Shown here piece after piece: positions 37,753-45,559 of a DNA stretch of 64,000 nt. This stretch comes from Thermoleophilia bacterium (GTDB taxonomy: Bacteria; Actinomycetota; Thermoleophilia; Miltoncostaeales; Miltoncostaeaceae). The first letter of the stretch is position 1; each line of letters starts with the position of its first letter. The stretch covers positions 62,001 to 126,000 of the forward strand of contig SHVE01000004.1 in the NCBI GenBank assembly GCA_009694365.1, in the 5' to 3' direction. A model generated the notes under the pieces. That model was given only the letters and a program-made list of their open reading frames with translations. It did no database searches and was not told the origin of the DNA. A program made the translations under genes and the position numbers.

Positions 37753-38473
37753 CCCCCTCCGCGAGGGTCAGTTCGAGTCGGGCGAGGAAGGCGGCGATGA
37801 GCAGGTTGACCGTATCGGGCCGTTCGAGTTGCGGTACGTGGGCGGTGTCCGCAATCACGGCCCGCTCGGCCAGGGGGAGTTCGTCGGCGAGTTCCTCCGA
37901 CAGCCACGTGGGAACGAGGGGGTCGGACTCACCGCTGATGACAAGCGCTGGAATGTCCACTGCGCCCAGGTGCCCACGGAGGTCATGATCCCGTGCGGCC
38001 AGGTAATCGGACCGGAGGGAGTCCGGACCCATGGACACCACCGACGCGGTCCCGCGTCGGATGAGGTCATCGTCGTGGCGCAGCCAGGACTGCTCGATGA
38101 ACCGAGCGCACTCGCCCTCAAAGTCGTCGTCGATTCGGGCGATGACGTCGGCGGGTACGGGCAGTCGTGCCCCGGTGGCAACGAGGACGAGGCCCGCCAC
38201 ACGGTCTGGGCGGGCGAGCGCTACCTCGAGGGCAATGGCTCCCCCGAGCGAGTGACCCACGAGGACGATGTTTCCGGGGACCTCTTCGAGCTCGGCGATC
38301 ACCCAGTCGGCCATCGCGTGTACCCCCGAAAGCGAGGTGCCCTCCGGATGTCCGGGCAGGGCCACGGCGAGCGCCCCTTCGAAGCGCGCAAGTTGGGGAC
38401 CCCACGATGCCGGTGTGCGCCCGGCGCCGTGGATGAACGTGGGGCGAGGGGCGTCGATCTCAATGTCGTGCAC
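37745..38473 (-). CDS. Alpha/beta-hydrolase fold protein
   Basis: The protein has 242 residues. HGAGRTPASWGPQL supplies the oxyanion region, VGHSLGGAIALEVAL (about residues 78-92) the nucleophile elbow with Ser, ISGESDPLVP the acidic residue and ADTAHVPQLERP the catalytic His near the end. An esterase or lactonase activity is likely, with unknown substrate. GTG 38473 gives the usual fold start; the frame is open upstream to 38758 but that part lacks homology. The 7-bp gap to the plus-strand reading frame at 38481 is very small for divergent genes. Confidence 0.85.
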   Translation of the reverse strand: MHDIEIDAPRPTFIHGAGRTPASWGPQLARFEGALAVALPGHPEGTSLSGVHAMADWVIAELEEVPGNIVLVGHSLGGAIALEVALARPDRVAGLVLVATGARLPVPADVIARIDDDFEGECARFIEQSWLRHDDDLIRRGTASVVSMGPDSLRSDYLAARDHDLRGHLGAVDIPALVISGESDPLVPTWLSEELADELPLAERAVIADTAHVPQLERPDTVNLLIAAFLARLELTLAEGDG

Positions 38474-38480
38474 GGGCAGG

Positions 38481-38894
38481 ATGGTACGCGTCGTGCTGGT
38501 ACCCTCGACCGTTGTGGGCCCGTACTCGTTTGCCGTGCACGACGACGGCACCATCACCATGCGCGACACCCTGCCAGCTGTCGTGCACGGGCATGGTGAC
38601 CGAGTCGCACCCCGTCGCTGCGATTCCGATCTGCACATGGGCCACCGGACTGTCGCGGAGACCACGAAGCTGGCCGCCGGGGGCAGCGCGGCAGTGGGCA
38701 CGCAGGGGCCGCCCCGGATGACTTGGAGCGGGAGTACGTCGGTGGTGACCGGATGCACCGATCACGGTGTCGCTGGCGCAGATCTGATTGCGACAACGGC
38801 CTTCTTGGGCAACCGGTCCACACCGTCCGCCCGCGTCCCCGCTGTGGTCCGGGCGGCCGATGTCCCGGCGACGTCGCAGCGAGCGGCCGCATGA
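38481..38894 (+). CDS. Doubtful small ORF upstream of ileS
   Basis: From ATG 38481 (GGGCAGG upstream) a frame of 137 codons reaches TGA 38892-38894, overlapping the ileS start by ATGA like many pairs in this window. Third-position G+C seems raised by eye (estimated, not computed). No homology is recognised, and composition is odd (HGHGDRVAPRRC, many Thr/Ser/Ala). If it is not translated, this 400-bp stretch is an ileS leader; no T-box consensus was found in it. Confidence 0.3.
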   Translation: MVRVVLVPSTVVGPYSFAVHDDGTITMRDTLPAVVHGHGDRVAPRRCDSDLHMGHRTVAETTKLAAGGSAAVGTQGPPRMTWSGSTSVVTGCTDHGVAGADLIATTAFLGNRSTPSARVPAVVRAADVPATSQRAAA

Positions 38895-41800
38895 GCGGAT
38901 GGCGGCCGGTGGGTCCCGCGTCGGAGTGGACGGCGATGGAGGAGCGCGTTCGTGCGACGTGGCACGAGACGGATGTGTTCCGGCGCAGCGTGGACGACCG
39001 CCGTGGCGCCCCGCCGTACGTCTTCTACGAGGGTCCGCCCACCGCGAACGGCCGTCCGGGTTCGCATCACGTGTTGTCGCGCGTGTTCAAGGATGTCTTC
39101 CCGCGTTTTCACACCATGCGCGGCCGGTACGTGGAACGCAAGGCGGGCTGGGACTGTCACGGCCTTCCGGTGGAGCTCGAGGTAGAGAAGCAACTTGGCA
39201 TCTCGGGCAAGCCCGAGATCGAGGCCTACGGCGTCGCGGCGTTCAATGCGCGCTGCCGATCGTCGGTGCTCGAGTATCTCGACGAATGGGAGCGCCTGAC
39301 CGATCGAATCGGTTTCTGGCTGGACACGTCGCAGGCGTACCGCACCATGGACACCGACTACGTCGAGAGTGTGTGGTGGGGCCTCGCCACCCTGTTCGAC
39401 AAGGGCCTGGTGTACGAGAGCGACAAGGTCGTGCCGTACTGCCCGCGCTGTGGGACTGCGCTGTCGAGCCACGAGGTGGCCCAGGGCTACCGGGACATCG
39501 TTGACCCGTCGGTCTACGTGACGTTTCCGCTGGTGGACGATCCGGACACCGCGTTGCTGGTGTGGACCACGACCTCGTGGACGCTGCCGGCCAACCAGGC
39601 TGTGGCAATCAACCCGGACACCGGCTACGCCGTGGTGGTGGACGGCACTCGCCGCCTCGTCATGGCCGCGACGCTCGTGGCCGCGCTGATGGGAGACGAC
39701 GCCGTGGTGGAGCGGGTCATCCCCGCCGCCGATCTCGTCGGCCGCGCGTACGTGCCGCCGTTTCCCCATATCCCGGGACGGCACGTGGTTGTGGCCGCCG
39801 ACTTCGTCACCACCGAGGACGGCACCGGGATCGTGCACATCGCCCCCGCCTTCGGCGACGACGACATGCGTACCGCTCGCACACACGGGCTCGACGCCCC
39901 CAACCCGGTTGACCCGCAGGGACGCTTCACCGATTCCGTCCCCGAGGCGGCGGGCCAGTTCGTTAAGGATGCCGACCGGACCCTCATCACGGCGCTCGCG
40001 GAGCGCGGCCGGGTGTTCCGCGAGGTGCCGTACGAGCACTCCTATCCGCACTGCTGGCGGTGTTCCACGCCCTTGCTCTACTACGCCCGGCCGTCGTGGT
40101 ACATCCGCACCACCGTTTCGCGCGACCGGATGCTCGCCGTCAACGCCGATGTGCACTGGCACCCCGACCACGTGCGCGACGGTCGCTTCGGTCGCTGGCT
40201 CGAGGGCAACGTCGACTGGGCGATTTCACGCGAGCGCTATTGGGGGACCCCGCTCCCATTCTGGCGCTGTGAGGACTGCTCCGATGTCACGGCGATCGGT
40301 TCCTTCGCCGTGTTGCGCGAGCGTGCCACCGTGGTGGTGGACGAGGCGTTCGACCCGCACCGGCCGTTTGTCGACGACATTCCGGTGCGCTGCGCCTGTG
40401 GTGGAACCGCTCACCGCGTCCCCGAGGTCGCGGATGTCTGGTTCGACTCCGGCGCTATGCCCTTCGCCCAGCACCACTACCCCTTCGAGGGGAGTGACGG
40501 CCTCGAGGGTCGCTTCCCCGCCGATTTCGTGTGCGAAGCGCTCGATCAGACCCGCGGCTGGTTCTACTCACTGCTTGCCGAGGGCGCGCTGCTGTTTGAC
40601 GAGGCGCCGTACCGGAACGTGGTCTGCCTCGGCCTTATTCTCGATGCCGACGGCCAGAAGATGAGTAAATCAAAGGGCAATGTGGTGGAGCCGTGGGCCG
40701 TGCTCGACCATGCGGGTGCCGATGCGTTTCGCTGGTACTTGTTGACCGCGCAGAGCCCGTGGGACTCCTTCCGGTTCAGCCTCGACGTGGTGGATGAGAA
40801 CCGTCGGTTCCTGTTCACCCTGTGGAACACGTACGCGTTCCTCGTTACGTATGCGGCGCTGCCGGACGGCTTCACGCCAGGCGATCCGCCGCCACCCGCT
40901 GCGGATCGGCCGGCCATGGACCGGTGGGCACTCTCACGCCTTGACAGCACCACGGCGCGCGTGACCGAGTGTCTTGAGGCCTACGACCCCACCACTGCCG
41001 GACGCGCGATCGAGACCTTCGTGGACGATCTGTCCAACTGGTATGTGCGCACCGGTCGTCGCCGCTTTTGGCGGTCGGACGACGCGAACGACCGCGTCGC
41101 GGCATTCGCCACGCTGCATGAGTGCCTCCGCACGGTCGCGTTGCTGCTCGCCCCGTTCTGCCCGTTCGTGGCCGACGAAATGTGGGGCAATCTTGTGGTC
41201 GGGCACGATGCGTCCGCCGCCGAGAGCGTCCACCTCGCCGACTGGCCCACGCCGGGTGATCGTTACGACGGGCTGCTCGAGGAGGCCATGATCGCGGCGC
41301 GTGACGCCACCACACTCGGCCGCTCCGCACGGAAGGACGCGCGGCTCAAGGTCCGCCAGCCATTGACCGAGGCCGTCATCGCGTGCCCTCCGAGCACTGC
41401 ACGCCTTCTCGACAATCTGTCGGGGATCGTGGCGGACGAACTGAACGTGCGCTCGTTGCGGTTCGTCACGGATGTCGGTGGCCTTGTGGAGGTGACCGTC
41501 AAGCCGAACTACCGCACGTTGGGTCCCCGGTTCGGCAAGGGGATGAACGCGGTGGCCGCGGCCGTTGCCGCGCTCGATCCCACTACCACGGTGCGGGCTC
41601 TCGATGCCGGTGAACCCGTGCGAATCGCGGTGGACGGCGCCGACCATCTCCTCAGCGATGAGGATCTGCTGCGCGAGGTGCGCCCGAGCGAGGGGTACGC
41701 CGTGGCCGGGGGTGGGTCACTTGCCGTGGGACTCGCCACGGAGATCACGCCCGAGCTCGAGATCGAGGGTTTTGCCCGCGACCTAGTACGGGCCATCCAG

Positions 41801-42031
41801 AGCGCCCGGCGCACCGCCGATCTGAAGGTGGACGATCGCATCGTGCTGCACCTCGATGGGTCCGGACGTGTTCGGGAGGCCATCGATGTCCATCGGGAAT
41901 GGATCGCCGGGGAGGTACTCGCCACGGCGGTGACGGTTGGGCCTGACGCGAATGGCGTGCCGCGCCACCGCGAGGACGCCGAAATCGACGGCGAACCCGT
42001 TGTCATCTCGATTGACATCGCGGCCGACTGA
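38891..42031 (+). CDS. ileS: Isoleucyl-tRNA synthetase, eukaryote-like type 2
   Basis: The protein has 1046 residues. The class I HIGH motif reads PPTANGRPGSHHVLSRVFKD (GSHH at about 57-60) and KMSKS is at about 590-594 (QKMSKSKGN). The editing domain has WTTTSWTLPANQAV and GTGIVHIAPAFGDDD. The PGxHH form of HIGH and total length fit type 2 IleRS, the eukaryote-like form found in many actinobacteria and linked to natural mupirocin tolerance. ATG 38891 is used; ATG 38936 is an alternative. It charges tRNA-Ile, whose GAT gene is at 12204. Confidence 0.95.
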   Translation: MSGWRPVGPASEWTAMEERVRATWHETDVFRRSVDDRRGAPPYVFYEGPPTANGRPGSHHVLSRVFKDVFPRFHTMRGRYVERKAGWDCHGLPVELEVEKQLGISGKPEIEAYGVAAFNARCRSSVLEYLDEWERLTDRIGFWLDTSQAYRTMDTDYVESVWWGLATLFDKGLVYESDKVVPYCPRCGTALSSHEVAQGYRDIVDPSVYVTFPLVDDPDTALLVWTTTSWTLPANQAVAINPDTGYAVVVDGTRRLVMAATLVAALMGDDAVVERVIPAADLVGRAYVPPFPHIPGRHVVVAADFVTTEDGTGIVHIAPAFGDDDMRTARTHGLDAPNPVDPQGRFTDSVPEAAGQFVKDADRTLITALAERGRVFREVPYEHSYPHCWRCSTPLLYYARPSWYIRTTVSRDRMLAVNADVHWHPDHVRDGRFGRWLEGNVDWAISRERYWGTPLPFWRCEDCSDVTAIGSFAVLRERATVVVDEAFDPHRPFVDDIPVRCACGGTAHRVPEVADVWFDSGAMPFAQHHYPFEGSDGLEGRFPADFVCEALDQTRGWFYSLLAEGALLFDEAPYRNVVCLGLILDADGQKMSKSKGNVVEPWAVLDHAGADAFRWYLLTAQSPWDSFRFSLDVVDENRRFLFTLWNTYAFLVTYAALPDGFTPGDPPPPAADRPAMDRWALSRLDSTTARVTECLEAYDPTTAGRAIETFVDDLSNWYVRTGRRRFWRSDDANDRVAAFATLHECLRTVALLLAPFCPFVADEMWGNLVVGHDASAAESVHLADWPTPGDRYDGLLEEAMIAARDATTLGRSARKDARLKVRQPLTEAVIACPPSTARLLDNLSGIVADELNVRSLRFVTDVGGLVEVTVKPNYRTLGPRFGKGMNAVAAAVAALDPTTTVRALDAGEPVRIAVDGADHLLSDEDLLREVRPSEGYAVAGGGSLAVGLATEITPELEIEGFARDLVRAIQSARRTADLKVDDRIVLHLDGSGRVREAIDVHREWIAGEVLATAVTVGPDANGVPRHREDAEIDGEPVVISIDIAAD

Positions 42032-42741
42032 TGCCCATGTTGCCTGCCCGAACTCCCGCCGCAGTGCACCCGTGGGCCGCACGGTTCGCCCAGGGGATCA
42101 CCGGCCTCCTGTGCCTCGAGGCGATTGTCTTCCAGACCCCCGCCGTGGTCGCCGTGGCCGCACTCCTTGTCGCGTTTGCCGCGATCGGTCCGCGCTACTC
42201 ACCCGTTGCCTACCTCTTCGCGATGCTGCCCGTGCGTCCGGCGGGGTTGGAGCCGTCCGCTCCCGTGCGTTTCGCACAGATGATCGCGAACTCCATGCTG
42301 ACGGTGGCGACCGTCCTGCTCTACACCGGCCCGTCGGTGGCGGGATGGACAGTTACGGGGGTTGTGTCAGGGGTTGCGCTGCTCTCGGCCATCTCCGGTA
42401 TCTGTGTCGGCTGCATCGCGTGGAAGCAGATCGTCCGCCGGGTGGGTTCGGCACACGATCTGAGGGAGGCCTTCGGCCTGCGCGGCGAAGGCCCGTGGCT
42501 CATCATCGTCACCGCTCCGGATTGTCCACGGTGCGGTCCGGCGAAGGCGGCCATCGAGGATGCCGCCGCTGGGCGCGACGTGGTCACGGTGGACCTCAGC
42601 GAGCATCCGGAGGCCGGCGCATTGCCCATCTGGAGTGTCCCGGCGGGAGTGATCGTCGAGAGGTCCGGCGCGGTGGGTCTGGTGAAAACGGGCACCATCG
42701 GAGCGGCCGAGGCAAGGGATCTGGTCAGGGCGCTGGGGTAA
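42031..42741 (+). CDS. DUF4395 membrane domain fused to a thioredoxin-like domain
   Basis: The protein has 236 residues. The first 145 or so hold about four membrane helices and the DUF4395 pattern (PVRFAQMIANSML, GICVGCIAWK). Residues about 155-236 are thioredoxin-like: WLIIVTAPDCPRCGPAKAAI with a CPRC dithiol, then IWSVPAGVIVERSG with the likely cis-proline. A membrane-bound thiol-disulfide role is plausible. The ATG lies within the ileS stop (TGATG). Most DUF4395 proteins are single-domain, so the fusion may point to a functional link. Confidence 0.75.
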   Translation: MPMLPARTPAAVHPWAARFAQGITGLLCLEAIVFQTPAVVAVAALLVAFAAIGPRYSPVAYLFAMLPVRPAGLEPSAPVRFAQMIANSMLTVATVLLYTGPSVAGWTVTGVVSGVALLSAISGICVGCIAWKQIVRRVGSAHDLREAFGLRGEGPWLIIVTAPDCPRCGPAKAAIEDAAAGRDVVTVDLSEHPEAGALPIWSVPAGVIVERSGAVGLVKTGTIGAAEARDLVRALG

Positions 42742-42943
42742 CGCACGCGCCGTCCGCAGACCGGTCGAACGATGCGACTCCATGAGCGGCCGAGCGGGTG
42801 AAGGGATACCGAGAAGGACGCACCGTCGTCGTCGCGCTGTGGCGGGTGCCTGAGCGATGACGACGGCCCACTCCCAAGCTGCTCGTCACCGTGGCCGATG
42901 ACCGGTGGCTGGTTCCCGGAGGGCTGCCCCGAGCGCGTCGGGG

Positions 42944-42966
42944 CCGCGCGCGACGGCCGCGCGCGG
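42944..42966. terminator. 9-bp GC hairpin between convergent genes
   Basis: ccgcgcgcg and cgcgcgcgg pair around the loop acggc. It lies in the 280-bp gap 42742-43021 between the DUF4395-thioredoxin gene and the convergent 43022 gene. No T-run follows, so it is only a candidate bidirectional terminator. No gene was found in the rest of the gap. Confidence 0.4.
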
Positions 42967-43021
42967 TGCACCCCTCTCGCTGTGTACCTCCCGGGGCGGC
43001 AGTCGCTCCCGGACCAACGGT

Positions 43022-43291
43022 CTACCGAACCTTTTCCCGGGTCCTCGTGCTCAGGTCCACATCTCCCCGCACGCGCCGCCAGCACTCGGCGGGGTCCACG
43101 CCGGCCTTCTCGCAAATCGTCTCGAGGCGCTGGAGCATCCGGACATCGGGCAGGTACATGCCCACGACTACCCCATCGGCGACGGTGAGGCTTACGCCGT
43201 CCTCGTCCTCGACTTGACGCAGCGACATTTCGGCGAACGGTTGCATCGTGCGCAGGCTGAAGTACATGGGCGGAAGTGGCTGCGTCGTCAT
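43022..43291 (-). CDS. Small hypothetical protein after thioredoxin
   Basis: The protein has 89 residues and is not recognised. It has no signal peptide or membrane helix. It contains VEDEDGVSLTVADGVVVGMYLPDVRML and a C-terminal EKAGVDPAECWRRVRGDVD (read in parts). It overlaps the thioredoxin gene by 4 bases, so the two are coupled, which is the main support that it is a gene. Confidence 0.6.
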   Translation of the reverse strand: MTTQPLPPMYFSLRTMQPFAEMSLRQVEDEDGVSLTVADGVVVGMYLPDVRMLQRLETICEKAGVDPAECWRRVRGDVDLSTRTREKVR

Positions 43292-43611
43292 CGGGGCTCC
43301 AAGTGGGGTGCGATCGTGCGGTCAAGCGTACTCGCTGACGGCGTACCGGTGAGGCGGGCCACCTCCTTACCGTCACGGAAGAGGATGAGCGTCGGGAGGG
43401 AGAGCACGGCGTGGCGGGCGGCGGGGGCCGGGTGTGCGTCCACGTCGAGGGCACGAACCGTCAGCCTCCCCTCGGTCCGCGCCGCGACGTCCTCCACGAG
43501 CGAGACGACGAACGCACACGGAATGCATCCGGGGGCCCAGAAGTCCACGAGCACGAGCCCATCGGCACGGACCACCTCCGTGTCGAAGTCAGCTCCGCAG
43601 AGCGCGGCCAC
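43288..43611 (-). CDS. Thioredoxin-family protein with CIPC active site
   Basis: The protein has 107 residues of a single thioredoxin fold: LVLVDFWAPGCIPCAFVVSLVEDVA (read in parts) with a CIPC dithiol at about residues 29-32 instead of the usual CGPC, and LSLPTLILFRDGKEV with the cis-proline. No signal peptide, so cytoplasmic. The changed dipeptide should shift the redox potential from that of housekeeping thioredoxin. It sits between an L,D-transpeptidase and a coupled hypothetical gene. Confidence 0.87.
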   Translation of the reverse strand: MAALCGADFDTEVVRADGLVLVDFWAPGCIPCAFVVSLVEDVAARTEGRLTVRALDVDAHPAPAARHAVLSLPTLILFRDGKEVARLTGTPSASTLDRTIAPHLEPR

Positions 43612-43625
43612 TCGGGGTCCGCCCG

Positions 43626-43889
43626 TCAGGACAGGATCTCCATCGGCCTGCCCACCGCGATCGCGTCGTACAACTCCGCGACGTCACCCATGTGCAGGCG
43701 CAGACAACCATGGCGGGCCGCGCTGCCGATCGATCCTCCGTTGCGCGTGCTGTGAACGCCCACGCTGGCGGCGGATATGCCGATCCAGCAGGTTCCCAGT
43801 GGGTTGCCGGGGGCAGGGGAGATGGGGCCGAGCCCGACGGCCCACGGCAGCGACGGCAGTCTCCGTGCGGGGTTGTTGCGCTCGTTCAC
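43626..43889 (-). CDS. L,D-transpeptidase, C-terminal part (YkuD catalytic half), frame-split
   Basis: The 87-residue frame has the second half of the YkuD domain: NERNNPARR, LPWAVGLGPISPAPGNPLGT and the catalytic SAARHGCLRLHMGDVAELYD with the nucleophilic Cys (residue 62) and the His before it. The missing first half lies in the overlapping frame 43886-44452, shifted by one base. Read continuously after a -1 shift, the join gives PTPTEGVDIVNERNNP, the expected YkuD sequence. Alone it has no signal or membrane helix. It is either the second part of a frameshifted gene or made by recoding. Confidence 0.75.
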   Translation of the reverse strand: MNERNNPARRLPSLPWAVGLGPISPAPGNPLGTCWIGISAASVGVHSTRNGGSIGSAARHGCLRLHMGDVAELYDAIAVGRPMEILS

Positions 43890-44452
43890 GATGTCAACCC
43901 CTCGGTCGGCGTGGGGTACGCAGGCTGGCCCATCGCTACTCCGTAGATCGTGACCATCTTGCCATCACGGTACAATGTAAGGGTGCGCGAATCGATGTGC
44001 ACGATGGTCCGTCCCATCAGGACGATCACGAGCGGCGGTGTGGCGCGGTCCACCGTGAACTCCCATTCGCGGTGCACCTCACCGTCGAACAGGTTGCCCG
44101 ACGGGGACGACACCGACATGCCGAGGCGGCCATTCCCGAGCCGGGATCCGCTGACGACGATTCCGTCGCCGTCATCCCCCACAGTGTCCGTCAGATCGGT
44201 GCCGTCGACGGTCACTCCCACGTTCATCATCGGGTACGACGGGGTACCCACGACGATCGTCCGCTGTTCGGGGTTGATGGATCCGCCAACCGAGGGCTGG
44301 AGGGGATCGACCGTCGGTCGGGTGGTGAACTGGTGAACGCCGATGATGGCGAGAAGGCCTGCGGCAATGACTTCCGTAGCGATGGTCGCGATCAGTCCGG
44401 CACGTGTGTGAAGCTCCGGCACCCCCTCCGTGCCCGTTGCCGTCTCACCCAC
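43886..44452 (-). CDS. L,D-transpeptidase, N-terminal part, frame-split
   Basis: The protein has 188 residues: a short cytoplasmic start, one membrane anchor (about residues 19-41), an Ig-like extracytoplasmic region (about 50-145, with PMMNVGVTVDGTDL), then the first third of the YkuD fold (IVHIDSRTLTLYRDGK, YGVAMGQPAYPTPTEG). This is the usual plan of actinobacterial Ldt enzymes that make 3-3 crosslinks in peptidoglycan. It then stops at TGA, while the catalytic part continues in the -1 frame at 43889. The frame change falls at a GGGG run (43898-43901). Confidence 0.8.
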   Translation of the reverse strand: MGETATGTEGVPELHTRAGLIATIATEVIAAGLLAIIGVHQFTTRPTVDPLQPSVGGSINPEQRTIVVGTPSYPMMNVGVTVDGTDLTDTVGDDGDGIVVSGSRLGNGRLGMSVSSPSGNLFDGEVHREWEFTVDRATPPLVIVLMGRTIVHIDSRTLTLYRDGKMVTIYGVAMGQPAYPTPTEGLTS

Positions 44453-44706
44453 CCGACCGTTTCCGCGTGGGTGGGGTCGCTCGGACCCTTCGGCGTAGGC
44501 TCACGGGGTGCGATCGTCCCCGGTAACCGCCGGATCCCGGTTGACCCTCAGTGGTGAGCGTGTCCATACAATCGAGGGCGATGAGCAGCGCGCCCAGGTC
44601 GGAATCGGGATGACCCGCCGCGGCCAGAATCCGTGGTGCGTCGCCCGGGAGGTCGGTCACGTCGGGCACGGCTGACATCGGGGCACGCACGGGTATTACG
44701 TGGCGC

Positions 44707-45048
44707 CTGCTCGTCATCGGGGCGGTCGCCGGGCTCTTCTCCGGGCTCTCCGGAGTGGGTGGCGGTGTCATCATCGTGCCGTTGCTCGTGTGGATGCTCG
44801 GGTTCGACGTCCGGTCGGCAACCGCCACGTCCCTCGCGGCGATTGCGGTCATCGCTGTATGGGGCGTCGCCACCTACGGCGCCCTTGGCAACGTCGCCTG
44901 GGTGTTCGGGCTCCTCGTTGGCATTCCCGCGCTGCTCGGGGCTGCGGCGGGCGTCCGGTTGCGTCGCCGCCTCTCTACCCAGGCCATCGCCCGCGCCTTC
45001 GCCGCGGTGCTGGTGGTCGCTGCGGTCCTCCTTGTGGTGCTGCGGTGA
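44707..45048 (+). CDS. TauE/SafE-family half transporter, first half
   Basis: About 113 residues with three to four helices and the family motif SGVGGGVIIVPLLV, the N-terminal half of the TauE/SafE (PF01925) fold, which exports sulfite or organosulfur anions. The start is unresolved: the first GTG (44755) would cut off the first helix, and only CTG 44707 or ATT 44695 is available upstream before an in-frame stop at 44611. It overlaps the second half by 4 bases (GTGA). A full-size family member would have about 250 residues in one chain. Confidence 0.65.
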   Translation: MLVIGAVAGLFSGLSGVGGGVIIVPLLVWMLGFDVRSATATSLAAIAVIAVWGVATYGALGNVAWVFGLLVGIPALLGAAAGVRLRRRLSTQAIARAFAAVLVVAAVLLVVLR

Positions 45049-45413
45049 GCGCGTACGTGGTCGCCATGGGGTTGGGGTTGCTTGGTGGGCTCATCGCGTC
45101 CCTCGCAGGCGTGGGCGGCGGAGTGGTGTTCGTGCCGGCCCTCGCGCTGGTGCTCGGGCTGTCACAGGTTTCCGCCGAGGCCACGTCCCTGCTGGCCATC
45201 GTGCCCGTGGCCATCTTCGCCACGTGGCAGCAGCGCGGGTCGGGGGAGGTGCACATCCGCGCCGCGCTCATCATCGGTCTGGGCGCGCTCATCCCGGCCA
45301 TCACCGGCGCCTTCGCCGCGCACTACATCCCCGAGTTCGCACTCCGCGCCGTCTTCGCCACTCTCATGATCCTCATCGCCATCCGCGTCTGGATGTCCGC
45401 CCGCACCGCCTGA
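45045..45413 (+). CDS. TauE/SafE-family half transporter, second half
   Basis: The protein has 122 residues with four helices and its own glycine motif AGVGGGVVFVPALALVLG, then EATSLLAIVPVAIFATWQQ. It corresponds to the C-terminal repeat of a TauE/SafE transporter. GTG 45045 overlaps the stop of the first half. The two chains together make one normal-size transporter, so they probably assemble as a heteromer. Confidence 0.75.
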   Translation: MSAYVVAMGLGLLGGLIASLAGVGGGVVFVPALALVLGLSQVSAEATSLLAIVPVAIFATWQQRGSGEVHIRAALIIGLGALIPAITGAFAAHYIPEFALRAVFATLMILIAIRVWMSARTA

Positions 45414-45433
45414 TGTCCACTGCACTCACGAGG

Positions 45434-45466
45434 GCGCGACGGACGGGTGCTGGCATCCCGTCGCGC
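45434..45466. terminator. 9-bp hairpin between TauE half gene and nuoN
   Basis: gcgcgacgg (45434-45442) pairs with ccgtcgcgc (45458-45466) around a 15-nt loop. The genes on both sides converge here, so a shared transcription end is plausible. No T-run is seen. The remaining bases of the 146-bp gap show nothing else. Confidence 0.45.
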
Positions 45467-45559
45467 GGTGATTCCCGGCACGATTTCCCGTCCGGCGGGG
45501 AGGAGTTTTGTGGTCTGCGTTGCGCTCCGGTTTCGTGACCCGCTCGGATCCCGTCGTGC

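Noticed and set aside
38474-38890. T-box riboswitch before ileS
   Set aside because: Actinobacterial ileS genes often have one, but no TGGNACCGCG-like T-box sequence or matching antiterminator could be found in this stretch.
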